Shown piece after piece: positions 1-5,146 of a stretch of 5,146 nucleotides of DNA (position 1 is the stretch's first letter; the number at the start of each line of letters is the position of its first letter). The stretch spans positions 1-5,146 of the forward strand of contig CAJQOW010000178.1 in the NCBI GenBank assembly GCA_905480055.1, given 5' to 3'. Both the position numbers and the translations under genes were made by a program. Under the pieces are notes generated by a model. That model was not told the origin of the DNA. It ran no database searches and saw only the letters and a program-made list of their open reading frames with translations. The stretch is from an uncultured Acidimicrobiia bacterium. Lineage in GTDB: Bacteria > Actinomycetota > Acidimicrobiia > UBA5794.

Positions 1-849
1 TGATACAGCCACGGTCTTGAGAGCACCGCTTGCACTGACCGCGGCGTCCTTGGCTGCCTGCGCCTCGAAGTGGTCCGGTGCTTCGACGAATCCGTAGCCA
101 GACCGACGAGCCATCTCGGCGATGGTCGCAGCGGGGAAGCCGTCCGGTGCATTGATGCCGGTTCCCACGGCCGTCCCGCCGAGCGCAAGTTCATAGAGCT
201 CGGGCAAGACTCTGCGGATCCGCTCAGCGCCGTTGCTCACCTGGGTGGCGTAGCCACCGAACTCCTGGCCGAGTCGAACGGGCGTCGCATCCATGAGATG
301 GGTCCGTCCAGACTTGAGGATGTCATCGAACTCCTCTGCCTTTGACTCCAGGGCGGCGGCAAGTCGGTCGAGCGCCGGGAGCAGATCGGCCTCGATACCC
401 GCCACTGCGGCGACGTGAATGGCGGTCGGGATCGTGTCATTCGATGACTGGCCTGCGTTGACATGGTCGTTCGGATGCACCAGCTTCGACCCGAGGTCGC
501 CACCGAGCAGTTCTGTCGCCCGGTTGGCGATGACCTCGTTTGCATTCATGTTGGTGGACGTACCAGAACCCGTTTGGAAGATGTCGACAACGAAGTGTTC
601 ATCGAGGTCGCCGTTCATCGCCTGCTCTGCGGCAGCGATTACGGCGTCGGCCTTCTCGGCATCCAGGGACCCCATGTCCTTGTTGACCACTGCCGCTGAG
701 GCCTTCAGGAGGCCCATTGCCCAGATGAAGGTCCGACCGAACCGAAGCTCAGACACAGGAAAGTTGTCGACTGCCCGCTGTGTCGAGGCCCCGTAGTAGG
801 CACCCTCGGGAACCTGCACCTCACCCATCGAGTCACGTTCGATCCGCAT
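1..849 (-). CDS. fumC: Class II fumarate hydratase (fumarase C), N-terminal part, 3' end cut by window edge
   Basis: The gene encodes cytosolic fumarase, which interconverts fumarate and L-malate in the TCA cycle. The visible 283 residues show the class II hallmarks in order: [11 protein letters not shown] (17-26), [13 protein letters not shown] (94-106, substrate loop), HPNDHVN with QSSND (125-138), [10 protein letters not shown] (181-190) and [10 protein letters not shown] (224-233). His184 in the THLMDATP segment matches the catalytic His of the family, and His125 starts the second-site motif. E. coli FumC has about 467 residues, so roughly the last 180, including the GSSxMPxKxNP signature loop, lie beyond position 1. 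Start: an ATG at 849-847 has GGAGG six bases upstream. An in-frame ATG at 855-853 touches that GGAGG directly and is less likely. The gene lies 84 bases downstream of the sirtuin on the same strand. The family also includes aspartase, but the HPNDHVN and [10 protein letters not shown] forms fit fumarase. Confidence 0.95.
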   Translation of the reverse strand, partial: MRIERDSMGEVQVPEGAYYGASTQRAVDNFPVSELRFGRTFIWAMGLLKASAAVVNKDMGSLDAEKADAVIAAAEQAMNGDLDEHFVVDIFQTGSGTSTNMNANEVIANRATELLGGDLGSKLVHPNDHVNAGQSSNDTIPTAIHVAAVAGIEADLLPALDRLAAALESKAEEFDDILKSGRTHLMDATPVRLGQEFGGYATQVSNGAERIRRVLPELYELALGGTAVGTGINAPDGFPAATIAEMARRSGYGFVEAPDHFEAQAAKDAAVSASGALKTVAVS

Positions 850-855
850 ACCCAT

Positions 856-860
856 CCTCC
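856..860 (-). promoter_or_regulatory. Ribosome binding site of fumC
   Basis: GGAGG on the minus strand is followed by a six-base spacer (ATGGGT) and then the ATG at 849. The spacer itself contains an in-frame ATG at 855 with no gap to the GGAGG. Spacing therefore favours 849 as the start, giving MRIERDSM rather than [10 protein letters not shown]. Confidence 0.6.
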
Positions 861-933
861 GTTCGGCTTCCTGCGCTGAACTCACGATAGTTTGCGCCGG
901 CAATGAGCGATGGGCTGCCGCGGTCGAATCCGC

Positions 934-1701
934 TCAGCGAGCCAGAGCGTCGGCGACTGCAACTGAGAACACGTCGCCAACATCACCCTCGATCCGCAGA
1001 GTCACCGAGGGCGAGCGATCGTGCTCGGTACGGCCGAGGTTCACAATCGCATACGCTACGCCGGTGCGCGACGCCGCACGCAATGGGATGTCAGCGGCGG
1101 GATACACCGATAGCGTCGAACCCAGCGCGACGACCAGATCACACGCATCCGCGGCCTGCACGGCTCGCGCCACGGTCATGTGGTCGAGCTGTTGCCCGAA
1201 GCTGATCGTTGCCGGTTTGAGGAGCCCGCCGCATTCGGCGCAGGTGGGTGGGGTCCGGGTCCGTTCGAAAGCCTGGACGTGCGGCCCAATCGGCGTTCGG
1301 TTGCCACACTCCAGACAGCCCGCTTCACGGGTGGTTCCGTGGACCTCGACAACCACACGTGGCGATGACCCAGCCGCCGTGTGCAGTCCATCGACATTCT
1401 GCGTGACGATCGCTTCGAGTTTTCCCGACTGCTCGAGATCAACAGCTGCTCGATACACGACAGCGGGTTCGGCCGCTTCGATGGAAGGGGCTGATGCAAG
1501 CTTCTGGTCCCAGTACTCGACTCGTTTCTCCTCGCTCCGCACGAAGTCATGGAATTCGACCGGTCGTTGGGTCTTCCATACCCCCTGGGGGCCGCGATAG
1601 TCGGGGATGCCGGACGAGGTTGAGATCCCTGCACCGGTGACGAGCAGAATCCGATCCGATGCGGCAATGAGGTTTGCGAGCCTCGCAGTATCCGGTGTCA
1701 T
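934..1701 (-). CDS. Sir2-family NAD-dependent protein deacylase (sirtuin)
   Basis: This is a 255-residue cytosolic sirtuin. It removes acyl groups (typically acetyl) from protein lysines using NAD+, releasing nicotinamide and O-acyl-ADP-ribose. The sequence shows GAGISTSSGIPDYRG (23-37, NAD-binding Rossmann start), TQNVDGLH (100-107), catalytic His121 in VEVHGTT, a zinc ribbon with Cys129/Cys132 and Cys154/Cys157, then GSTLSVYPAADIP (194-206) and IVNLG (219-223) in the ribose/adenine pocket. Length is normal for a minimal bacterial sirtuin. The GIPDYRGPQGVW form resembles SIRT6/7-like members. The Ala and Tyr-x-x-Arg features of CobB/SIRT5-type desuccinylases are not evident. Start: MTPDTARLANL puts the Rossmann strand about 18 residues from the N-terminus, as expected. 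The frame is open for 55 more codons upstream, but that extension runs into the VOC gene and is Arg-rich, so I reject it. No good ribosome binding site precedes 1701, which leaves the exact start uncertain. The substrates are unknown. Confidence 0.93.
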   Translation of the reverse strand: MTPDTARLANLIAASDRILLVTGAGISTSSGIPDYRGPQGVWKTQRPVEFHDFVRSEEKRVEYWDQKLASAPSIEAAEPAVVYRAAVDLEQSGKLEAIVTQNVDGLHTAAGSSPRVVVEVHGTTREAGCLECGNRTPIGPHVQAFERTRTPPTCAECGGLLKPATISFGQQLDHMTVARAVQAADACDLVVALGSTLSVYPAADIPLRAASRTGVAYAIVNLGRTEHDRSPSVTLRIEGDVGDVFSVAVADALAR

Positions 1702-1778
1702 CAGCCAATTCTGCCATCTCGCCGCATCGTGTCGGTCGAAGCGGGACCTCCTCCATCGAACAGACGGGAGGCTCCGAT

Positions 1779-2162
1779 TCAGCCGGCAGCAGGTGTCGTG
1801 GCCTGCATGATGTCGAACACGTTCCCCTCGGGATCGGTGCACGTCCGCCATAGGAAATCGCGCCACTGGTGCTCGTCGCCGACGGCGCCGCCAAGCTCTT
1901 CGACCCTCTCCAGCGCAGCTGCGAGGTCCAACACGGCCAGATCGAGGTGTACCCGATTCTTGCCGACACGTTCGTCGTCAACCTTCTGGAGCCACAGCGT
2001 GACCTTGCGGTCGTTCCCGTGGGCAAGGAAACCGAAATGCTCGTGGATGGCAGTCTCCACTCCGAGCAGCCCTCCCCAGAACGCCGTCATTCCCTCGAGG
2101 TCGTGACAGTCGATGGTCGCGGCAATGAGCGCTGGCGTCCCCGTATCTCGTGATGTGTCCAT
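1779..2162 (-). CDS. VOC superfamily (glyoxalase/bleomycin-resistance-like) protein
   Basis: A 127-residue single-domain protein of the vicinal oxygen chelate fold, probably cytosolic. It runs from ALIAATIDCHDLEGMTAFW (11-29, first beta strand and helix), through VTLWLQKVDDERVGKNRVHLDLAV (54-77, central strands), to a helix AALERVEELGG (82-92) and the closing DPEGNVFDIMQ (110-120). His72 and Glu112 sit where VOC enzymes often place metal ligands. The WLQKV....KNRVHLDLAV.D pattern is that of the glyoxalase-like (Glyoxalase_6 type) proteins common in actinobacteria, most of which have no assigned substrate. No specific reaction (glyoxalase I, antibiotic binding or ring-cleavage dioxygenase) can be named from the sequence. 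It begins 31 bases after the sufC stop on the same strand, so co-transcription is plausible. No convincing ribosome binding site is seen just upstream of the ATG. Confidence 0.85.
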   Translation of the reverse strand: MDTSRDTGTPALIAATIDCHDLEGMTAFWGGLLGVETAIHEHFGFLAHGNDRKVTLWLQKVDDERVGKNRVHLDLAVLDLAAALERVEELGGAVGDEHQWRDFLWRTCTDPEGNVFDIMQATTPAAG

Positions 2163-2193
2163 GAGCCGACTCTAGAGCGGGCTCCAGCGGCCG

Positions 2194-2922
2194 TCAGCTG
2201 TTTGCGACCTGGTATTCGGTGTACCCAGCGCCTTCGAGTTCCTCGGCGATCTCGGCCGTGCCGGAGCGGACGATGCGACCGCCCACCATCACGTGCACCT
2301 GATCGATGTCGATGTATCGCAGGATGCGGCTGTAATGGGTGATGATCACGATGGCCAGGTCGGGGCTGCGCAGCGATTCCACCATCGAGGCAACCTCACG
2401 GACAGCATCGATGTCGAGACCAGAGTCGATCTCGTCGAGAATGGCGACCTTGGGGTTCGCGACGCCGAGCAGGTACATCTCCGAACGCTTCTTCTCGCCC
2501 CCGGAAAGACCGACGTTGACCGAACGATCCCGGAAGCGGTCCATGGCAAGACGCTCCGAAGTAGCAGCAATCCTGCCCCCGTACCCATCGTCGGACGGGT
2601 TGCTCGCATCCATTGCGGCAGTGAGCTCGTCAAGGCTGACGCCTGGCACCTCGGTTGGGTATTGAAAGGCTTCGAACAGCCCGGAGCGGGCGCGTTCGTC
2701 CACCGTCATACCCATGATCTCGGTGCCGGCGACCAGCGCTGAACCGCTGGCGGTGTACTCGGGATTGCCCATCAGCACGTGGCTGAAGGTGGACTTCCCC
2801 GATCCGTTCGGCCCCATGATTGCGTGGACCTCGCCGAACGGGACAGAGATGTCAAGCCCCCTGAGGATCTCGAGGTCTCCGATCCTGGCTTCGAGGTTCG
2901 TGACTTGCAGTGCTGTGCTCAT
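2194..2922 (-). CDS. sufC: SufC, ABC-type ATPase of the SUF iron-sulfur cluster assembly complex
   Basis: A 242-residue cytosolic ATPase that binds SufB and SufD (SufBC2D) and drives scaffold rearrangement during Fe-S cluster assembly. It is not a transporter: no membrane partner is present. Motifs in order: Walker A GPNGSGKST (37-45), Q-loop FQYP (86-89, Gln87), ABC signature LSGGEKKR (139-146), Walker B with the SufC-specific continuation AILDEIDSGLDID (160-172), and switch His196 in ITHY. The LSGGEKKR plus DEIDSGLDID pair separates SufC from ordinary transporter ATPases. Length matches the family (about 250). The start ATG overlaps the TGA of the Rieske gene (ATGA at 2922-2919), so translation is probably coupled. 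GGCGGA a few bases upstream may help. In many actinobacteria sufS and sufU follow sufC, but here a VOC gene does. Confidence 0.96.
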   Translation of the reverse strand: MSTALQVTNLEARIGDLEILRGLDISVPFGEVHAIMGPNGSGKSTFSHVLMGNPEYTASGSALVAGTEIMGMTVDERARSGLFEAFQYPTEVPGVSLDELTAAMDASNPSDDGYGGRIAATSERLAMDRFRDRSVNVGLSGGEKKRSEMYLLGVANPKVAILDEIDSGLDIDAVREVASMVESLRSPDLAIVIITHYSRILRYIDIDQVHVMVGGRIVRSGTAEIAEELEGAGYTEYQVANS

Positions 2923-3239
2923 TCGCCGGTTCCGCCCATCGTGATCTGTACTTCGCCGTCGACAACTTCGGCTGGGTATGCGACGACCGGCTTCGTTGCT
3001 GGCAGCGTGACTGCCGCACCGGTCGTGATGTCAAACTCGGCCCCGTGCCTGGGGCATTCCACCTCGGTGCCGTACAACTCACCCTCGGCGAGCGAGGCCT
3101 CAGCGTGGCTGCACCTGTCGGCAATCGCGTGGACCTCATCACCCACCCGAAACACGGCAATGCGATCTTCACCGACGTCAACGGCTACGCCTGAGCCGTC
3201 AACGAGATCGTCGAACTTCGCGACGCTGACCGTGCTCAT
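2919..3239 (-). CDS. Rieske-type [2Fe-2S] ferredoxin of the suf operon
   Basis: A 106-residue soluble Rieske-fold protein. The cluster ligands are visible as Cys43-x-His45 in DRCSHAEA and Cys62-x2-His65 in CPRHGAEFD, giving the spacing CxH-16-CxxH. The GAEFD.TTG continuation is also typical. It resembles ferredoxin subunits of non-heme iron oxygenases, and databases often name it that way. No oxygenase gene is nearby, and its position between sufD and sufC points to a role in Fe-S assembly or electron supply to it, as seen in actinobacterial suf operons. Its exact role is not established. Start: the chosen ATG at 3239 overlaps the sufD stop (ATGA, 3239-3236) and has GAGGG at 3250-3246 with a six-base spacer. 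An in-frame ATG 19 codons upstream lies inside sufD and is rejected. The stop overlaps the sufC start in the same ATGA manner. Confidence 0.93.
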   Translation of the reverse strand: MSTVSVAKFDDLVDGSGVAVDVGEDRIAVFRVGDEVHAIADRCSHAEASLAEGELYGTEVECPRHGAEFDITTGAAVTLPATKPVVAYPAEVVDGEVQITMGGTGE

Positions 3240-4435
3240 ACGCGACCCTCTTCCTGCGCCTTGATGTACTTGGCGTTGATACGCGTACGAACCCATTCCG
3301 CAACGTCCGCGTGGGGGAGTTCACCGATGACCTCCTCGAAGAAGCCATGCACCTGCAAACGGTCCGCACGTTCCGGGATGAGACCTCTGCTCATGAGGTA
3401 GTAGCGCTGGTCCTGGTCGAGCGGACCAACGCTCGAGCCGTGCCCGCACTTGACGTCGTTGGCGAGAATCTCGAGGTTCGGAACCGACTGGGCAGCAGCA
3501 CCCGGGGACAGGATCAGGTTCTTGTTCGTCTGGAACGACTCCGTCTTCTGACCCGTTTCCTCGATGCCAATCATTCCGGTGAACACGGAAAGCGCATCGT
3601 CCTCGATAGCCCCCTTGAGGAACATGTCGCAGCGCGTGTTGGTACCGATGTGGTTCATGAAGTAGCGGTAGTCGAGTGTCTGGTTCTCCTCGCCGAAGTA
3701 GGCGCCATAGATCTTGGCGTGTGAACCGTCCCCGACGAAGTCGACGTCGAGGTGCAGACGTCCGATGAGCCCTCCCAAGCCAATCTCGGAGATCACCAGC
3801 CCAGCATCTCGCCCAAGGCTCATGACCCCACGCCCGATTGCTCGTGTCGCGTAGTTCCAGTCTTGGACGATGGTGAGTGCGAGCCGTGCGTTGTCGCCCA
3901 CGGTGGAAGTGATCGTCGGGACCACGGTTGCAGCTTGCTGGGTTGTCGACCGGTACCGAACGAATACTGAGGCGTCCGACCCCCCAGGGACGTCGACGTG
4001 GACGCCCGGGAATGTGGTGGCTGCGCCGGTCACCTGCACATCGACGAGCACGGCCTCGGAGAGCATGTCGCCATTGATGAGCACCGCACCGGGCGAGAGT
4101 GCCTTGAACGCTGTCGAGAAGAGATCTGATCCCTCGAGGAGGGCAACTTCGCTGGAGGATCCGGCAACGGTTCCCACGCCGGGTGTCGTGACGAATCCGT
4201 CGACGACCGACACAACCGTTCCTTGCCAACCCTCGACGATTGGATCGGTTGGCCCTGGCTCGCCGGGTGCCGAGGCAGCGCTGTCCAGGCCGGGGTCAAA
4301 TTCAAGGTCGAGATAGCGCCAGTTCTCCTCGCGCTCGGAAGGCATCGCAAGCGATGCAAGGGATTCGGCGGCCTCGGATCGCTTTGCAGCCATCCATGCG
4401 GCGTCGGTAGCGCCGATCTTTTCTCCAACAGTCAC
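3236..4435 (-). CDS. sufD: SufD, Fe-S cluster assembly scaffold component
   Basis: A 399-residue cytosolic protein that forms the SufBC2D complex with SufB and SufC. The N-terminal helical part contains the family signature REENWRYLDLEFD (35-47). The beta-helix core follows, with DDALSVFTGMIGIEETGQKTESFQTN (279-304) and LEILANDVKCGHGSSVGPLDQ (321-341). The C-terminal helical cap includes YYLMSRGLIPERA (345-357) and VHGFFEEVIGELP (362-374). The DVKCGHG motif, with Cys330 and His332, marks it as SufD rather than SufB, which has an EHEA-type segment there. Start: a GTG at 4435-4433 (VTVGEKIGATDAAW) has AAAGGA six bases upstream. An in-frame ATG at 4528 would add 31 residues unlike SufD, so I prefer GTG. 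It is the first gene of the unit. sufB, normally just upstream, is absent from the remaining 700 bases. Confidence 0.94.
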   Translation of the reverse strand: MTVGEKIGATDAAWMAAKRSEAAESLASLAMPSEREENWRYLDLEFDPGLDSAASAPGEPGPTDPIVEGWQGTVVSVVDGFVTTPGVGTVAGSSSEVALLEGSDLFSTAFKALSPGAVLINGDMLSEAVLVDVQVTGAATTFPGVHVDVPGGSDASVFVRYRSTTQQAATVVPTITSTVGDNARLALTIVQDWNYATRAIGRGVMSLGRDAGLVISEIGLGGLIGRLHLDVDFVGDGSHAKIYGAYFGEENQTLDYRYFMNHIGTNTRCDMFLKGAIEDDALSVFTGMIGIEETGQKTESFQTNKNLILSPGAAAQSVPNLEILANDVKCGHGSSVGPLDQDQRYYLMSRGLIPERADRLQVHGFFEEVIGELPHADVAEWVRTRINAKYIKAQEEGRV

Positions 4436-4441
4436 AGGTGG

Positions 4442-4447
4442 TCCTTT
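4442..4447 (-). promoter_or_regulatory. Ribosome binding site of sufD, supporting the GTG start
   Basis: AAAGGA on the minus strand lies six bases (CCACCT) upstream of the GTG at 4435. The in-frame ATG at 4528 lies beyond this site, which supports the shorter 399-residue product. Confidence 0.5.
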
Positions 4448-4528
4448 GCGGTGAGCTCCCGCCCATCGAGGCGGTGGAACGCTGCGAGGATACCGCTGCC
4501 TTTGGCACTGATTTCCGGTTTCCACCAT

Positions 4529-4567
4529 GTCGATAGGTGAATATCGCCACGGTGTGGATCGACTATC
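4529..4567. promoter_or_regulatory. Cluster of short dyads, possible operator between sufD and the divergent ORF
   Basis: Three small inverted repeats crowd together: CGATA(6)TATCG at 4531-4546, CCAC(3)GTGG at 4547-4557, and GTCGAT at 4529 paired with ATCGAC at 4558-4563. Arms are only four to six bases, so chance is a real possibility. The place, about 100 bases upstream of sufD and in a divergent gap, fits a regulator site. I cannot match it to a known SufR, IscR or IdeR site. Confidence 0.2.
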
Positions 4568-4635
4568 TGAAGCCCTTACCTAGCGTTCCGTCCTCAGCAC
4601 CCGATCGGACCGCATCGCGCGCAGCCGCAGCGGTC

Positions 4636-4642
4636 GAGGAGG
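4636..4642 (+). promoter_or_regulatory. Strong ribosome binding site of the signal-peptide ORF
   Basis: GAGGAGG lies eight bases upstream of the ATG at 4651. This is the best Shine-Dalgarno match in the window and fixes the start there rather than at the in-frame ATG at 4537. Confidence 0.6.
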
Positions 4643-4650
4643 TCATCTCC

Positions 4651-4797
4651 ATGAACACCCCCCGAGTTCGTTCCGTCGCGCGCCTTGTGGCACTCGCATT
4701 CATCGCGGCGACTGTATTCAGTTCGATGCCAGCAGCGTCGGCCGCACCCCCGTGGCCTCGGGCCGTGGAACCCCAAGCTCGAAGGATTTTAATTTGA
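4651..4797 (+). CDS. Short secreted-protein ORF with Sec signal peptide, probably truncated or frameshifted
   Basis: A 48-codon ORF. Residues 1-31 form a textbook Sec signal peptide: basic start with Arg5, Arg7 and Arg11, a hydrophobic core LVALAFIAATVF (12-23), and a cleavage region ending ASA before APPWP. The predicted mature part is only 17 residues, ends ARRILI, and shows no known motif. The strong GAGGAGG site and the signal peptide argue that the start is real. The early TGA lies in the left arm of an AT-rich imperfect hairpin, and a Thr/Ala/Pro-rich linker-like segment follows in another frame (4848-4910). Low-complexity linkers of this kind are common after signal peptides in actinobacterial surface proteins. 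I infer a broken gene or a base error, although a genuine small secreted peptide is possible. It is divergent from sufD and I do not recognise a family. Confidence 0.5.
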   Translation: MNTPRVRSVARLVALAFIAATVFSSMPAASAAPPWPRAVEPQARRILI

Positions 4798-4833
4798 TGG
4801 CTTTTGGTGTCGTTGCGCCCTGAATTGAAATCC
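4784..4833 (+). repeat. Imperfect inverted repeat (hairpin) at the end of the signal-peptide ORF
   Basis: The left arm GGATTTTAATTTG (4784-4796) can pair with TGAATTGAAATCC (4821-4833) over 13 positions: ten Watson-Crick pairs and three G-U pairs in plus-strand RNA. The 24-base loop contains an inner GGC/GCC pairing (4799-4801 with 4817-4819). The arms are AT-rich against a GC-rich background. There is no T tract after it, so it does not look like a standard terminator. It could be an RNA structure, a remnant of a small mobile element, or coincidence. Confidence 0.45.
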
Positions 4834-5027
4834 CTCGTCCCCAGGCCCCCGCTACTACTACTACCCCTGCTGCTACTCCTGCAGCCACTACTACGAGTAC
4901 CACTACTCCAATTATGAACGTTGCGGTGGGCATCATCGTCAATCGCCCCCCGCGGGTCGACCAACACAAACCTCCAAACTCAGCACGCGCTTGCCCCGCC
5001 CTGTGGCGGCGACAATGCCCTCCACTT
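4798..5027. other. Gap with no confident gene between the signal-peptide ORF and the edge gene
   Basis: Within these 230 bases I see the right arm of the hairpin, the triplet repeat, and a weak five-base stem CCGCC-CTGT-GGCGG (4996-5009). The stem lies 19 bases past the stop of the minus-strand edge gene but has no T run. A minus-strand ORF starting MMPTATFIIGVVVLVVVAAG (ATG near 4937) would give a membrane-segment peptide. Its low third-position G+C and its dependence on the repeat make it doubtful. Confidence 0.4.
4851..4909. repeat. Imperfect ACT/GCT trinucleotide repeat (Thr/Ala/Pro linker-like on plus strand)
   Basis: About twenty consecutive triplets are mostly ACT, ACC, GCT or CCT. 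In the plus frame starting at 4851 they read ATTTTPAATPAATTTSTTP, a typical surface-protein linker composition. On the minus strand the same triplets read as a Val/Ala/Gly-rich hydrophobic run. The plus reading continues open to the window edge, but its residues after about 4930 do not look like protein. Linker frame and signal-peptide frame differ, and the frame of the linker is closed by a TGA at 4821. Confidence 0.6.
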
Positions 5028-5146
5028 CTACCTTCGGTTAGTCGCGCGGGCCGTCGTCTCCGCGTGCTCAACGAGCCACGAGGGGTTGAGGATGTTCTGC
5101 TCTGTCGTCGCGAGCAAGAGGCAGACGTCGTGCTCGTTCAACGTGA
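5028..5146 (-). CDS. C-terminal end of an unrecognised gene, cut by window edge
   Basis: Thirty-eight complete codons enter from the right edge and end in TAG at 5030-5028. The residues include NEHDVCLLLATTEQN and NPSWLVEHAE, a balanced mix ending in ATNRR. Nearly every codon ends in G or C, as in the clear genes of this window. The plus-strand frame sharing those third positions reads as a Ser/Cys-rich peptide and looks like the shadow. I do not recognise the family. It does not resemble the C-terminus of SufB. It points the same way as sufD but is separated by nearly 600 bases and the opposing signal-peptide ORF. Confidence 0.35.
   Translation of the reverse strand, partial: TLNEHDVCLLLATTEQNILNPSWLVEHAETTARATNRR

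Larger units (their letters stand above)
4436..4650. other. Divergent intergenic region between sufD and the signal-peptide ORF
   Basis: These 215 bases separate sufD (leftward) from the signal-peptide ORF (rightward). They must hold the sufD promoter if the unit is not read through from beyond the window. I find no convincing -35/-10 pair on either strand. ORFs across it are extensions or shadows: the 31-codon upstream extension of sufD, and a 38-codon plus-strand extension of the signal-peptide ORF starting at 4537. Neither has good coding character. Confidence 0.5.

Noticed and set aside
904..936. TGAGCG/CGCTCA inverted repeat between sirtuin and fumC, as a terminator
   Set aside because: It has only six pairs around a 21-base spacer, no T tract, and the right arm is partly the sirtuin stop codon.
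1064..1600. Plus-strand ORF of 178 codons opposite the sirtuin
   Set aside because: It has Ser/Thr/Cys-rich composition, no ribosome site, and lies fully within a well-supported gene.
1747..1754. Strong GGAGGAGG on the minus strand upstream of the sirtuin
   Set aside because: It lies about 45 bases from the chosen ATG, and no in-frame ATG, GTG or TTG stands at a usable distance.
1702..1866. 55-codon N-terminal extension of the sirtuin
   Set aside because: It overlaps the VOC gene, is Arg-rich and unlike sirtuins, and the shorter start places the Rossmann motif at the normal distance.
3321..4229. Long minus-strand ORF of 302 codons inside sufD
   Set aside because: It is Arg/Pro-rich, in a shifted frame fully inside sufD, with no motifs: an antisense-type shadow of a GC-rich gene.
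4797..4850. Resemblance of the CCTGAATTGAAAT stretch to the end of a CRISPR repeat
   Set aside because: There is one copy only, with no regular spacing or further repeats.
4784..4910. Programmed frameshift or UGA recoding joining the signal peptide to the linker
   Set aside because: A -1 shift before the first stop runs into the TGA at 4821. No slippery heptamer is in the right phase, and reading through the first TGA gives a Leu-rich frame rather than the linker.
4996..5009. CCGCC-CTGT-GGCGG stem, as a terminator of the edge gene
   Set aside because: The position is right, but it has only five pairs and no T run on either strand.

Overview
The window comes from a GC-rich bacterium, most likely an actinomycete-type lineage (Actinomycetota). 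An Acidimicrobiia-like or related environmental member is my guess. The basis is the high third-position G+C in the clear genes and the suf layout, in which a small Rieske ferredoxin gene sits between sufD and sufC, an arrangement I know from actinobacteria. The fumarase also carries the actinobacterial variant HPNDHVN. I could not confirm the lineage without a search.

Layout. Six well-supported genes lie head to tail on the minus strand, so transcription runs from high to low coordinates. The order is sufD (4435-3236), Rieske-type ferredoxin (3239-2919), sufC (2922-2194), a VOC/glyoxalase-like protein (2162-1779), a Sir2 NAD-dependent deacylase (1701-934) and the N-terminal 283 residues of class II fumarase (849 to the window edge). 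The first three are translationally coupled through two ATGA start/stop overlaps and form a compact Fe-S cluster assembly unit. The next genes follow at gaps of 31, 77 and 84 bases. They could be in the same transcript, but no overlap requires it.

The right-hand 700 bases are different. On the plus strand, divergent from sufD, a strong ribosome binding site precedes an ORF that encodes a clear Sec signal peptide and stops after 48 codons. An AT-richer imperfect hairpin spans its stop. A Thr/Ala/Pro-rich linker-like stretch made of ACT/GCT-type triplets follows in another frame. This looks like a broken secreted-protein gene, a sequencing or assembly error, or an unusual very short secreted peptide. 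At the far edge, the last 38 codons of an unrecognised minus-strand gene enter the window.

Functional reading. SufC (ATPase) and SufD are two of the three parts of the SufBC2D scaffold that builds Fe-S clusters. SufB is not next to sufD, and sufS/sufU do not follow sufC here, so the cluster is incomplete within this window. The Rieske protein is itself a [2Fe-2S] protein. Fumarase (TCA cycle) and the sirtuin (NAD+-dependent protein deacylation) are central-metabolism neighbours. Most of the window is ordinary core metabolism, and the irregular part is 4436-5030. I saw no CRISPR array, tRNA, rRNA or transposase.
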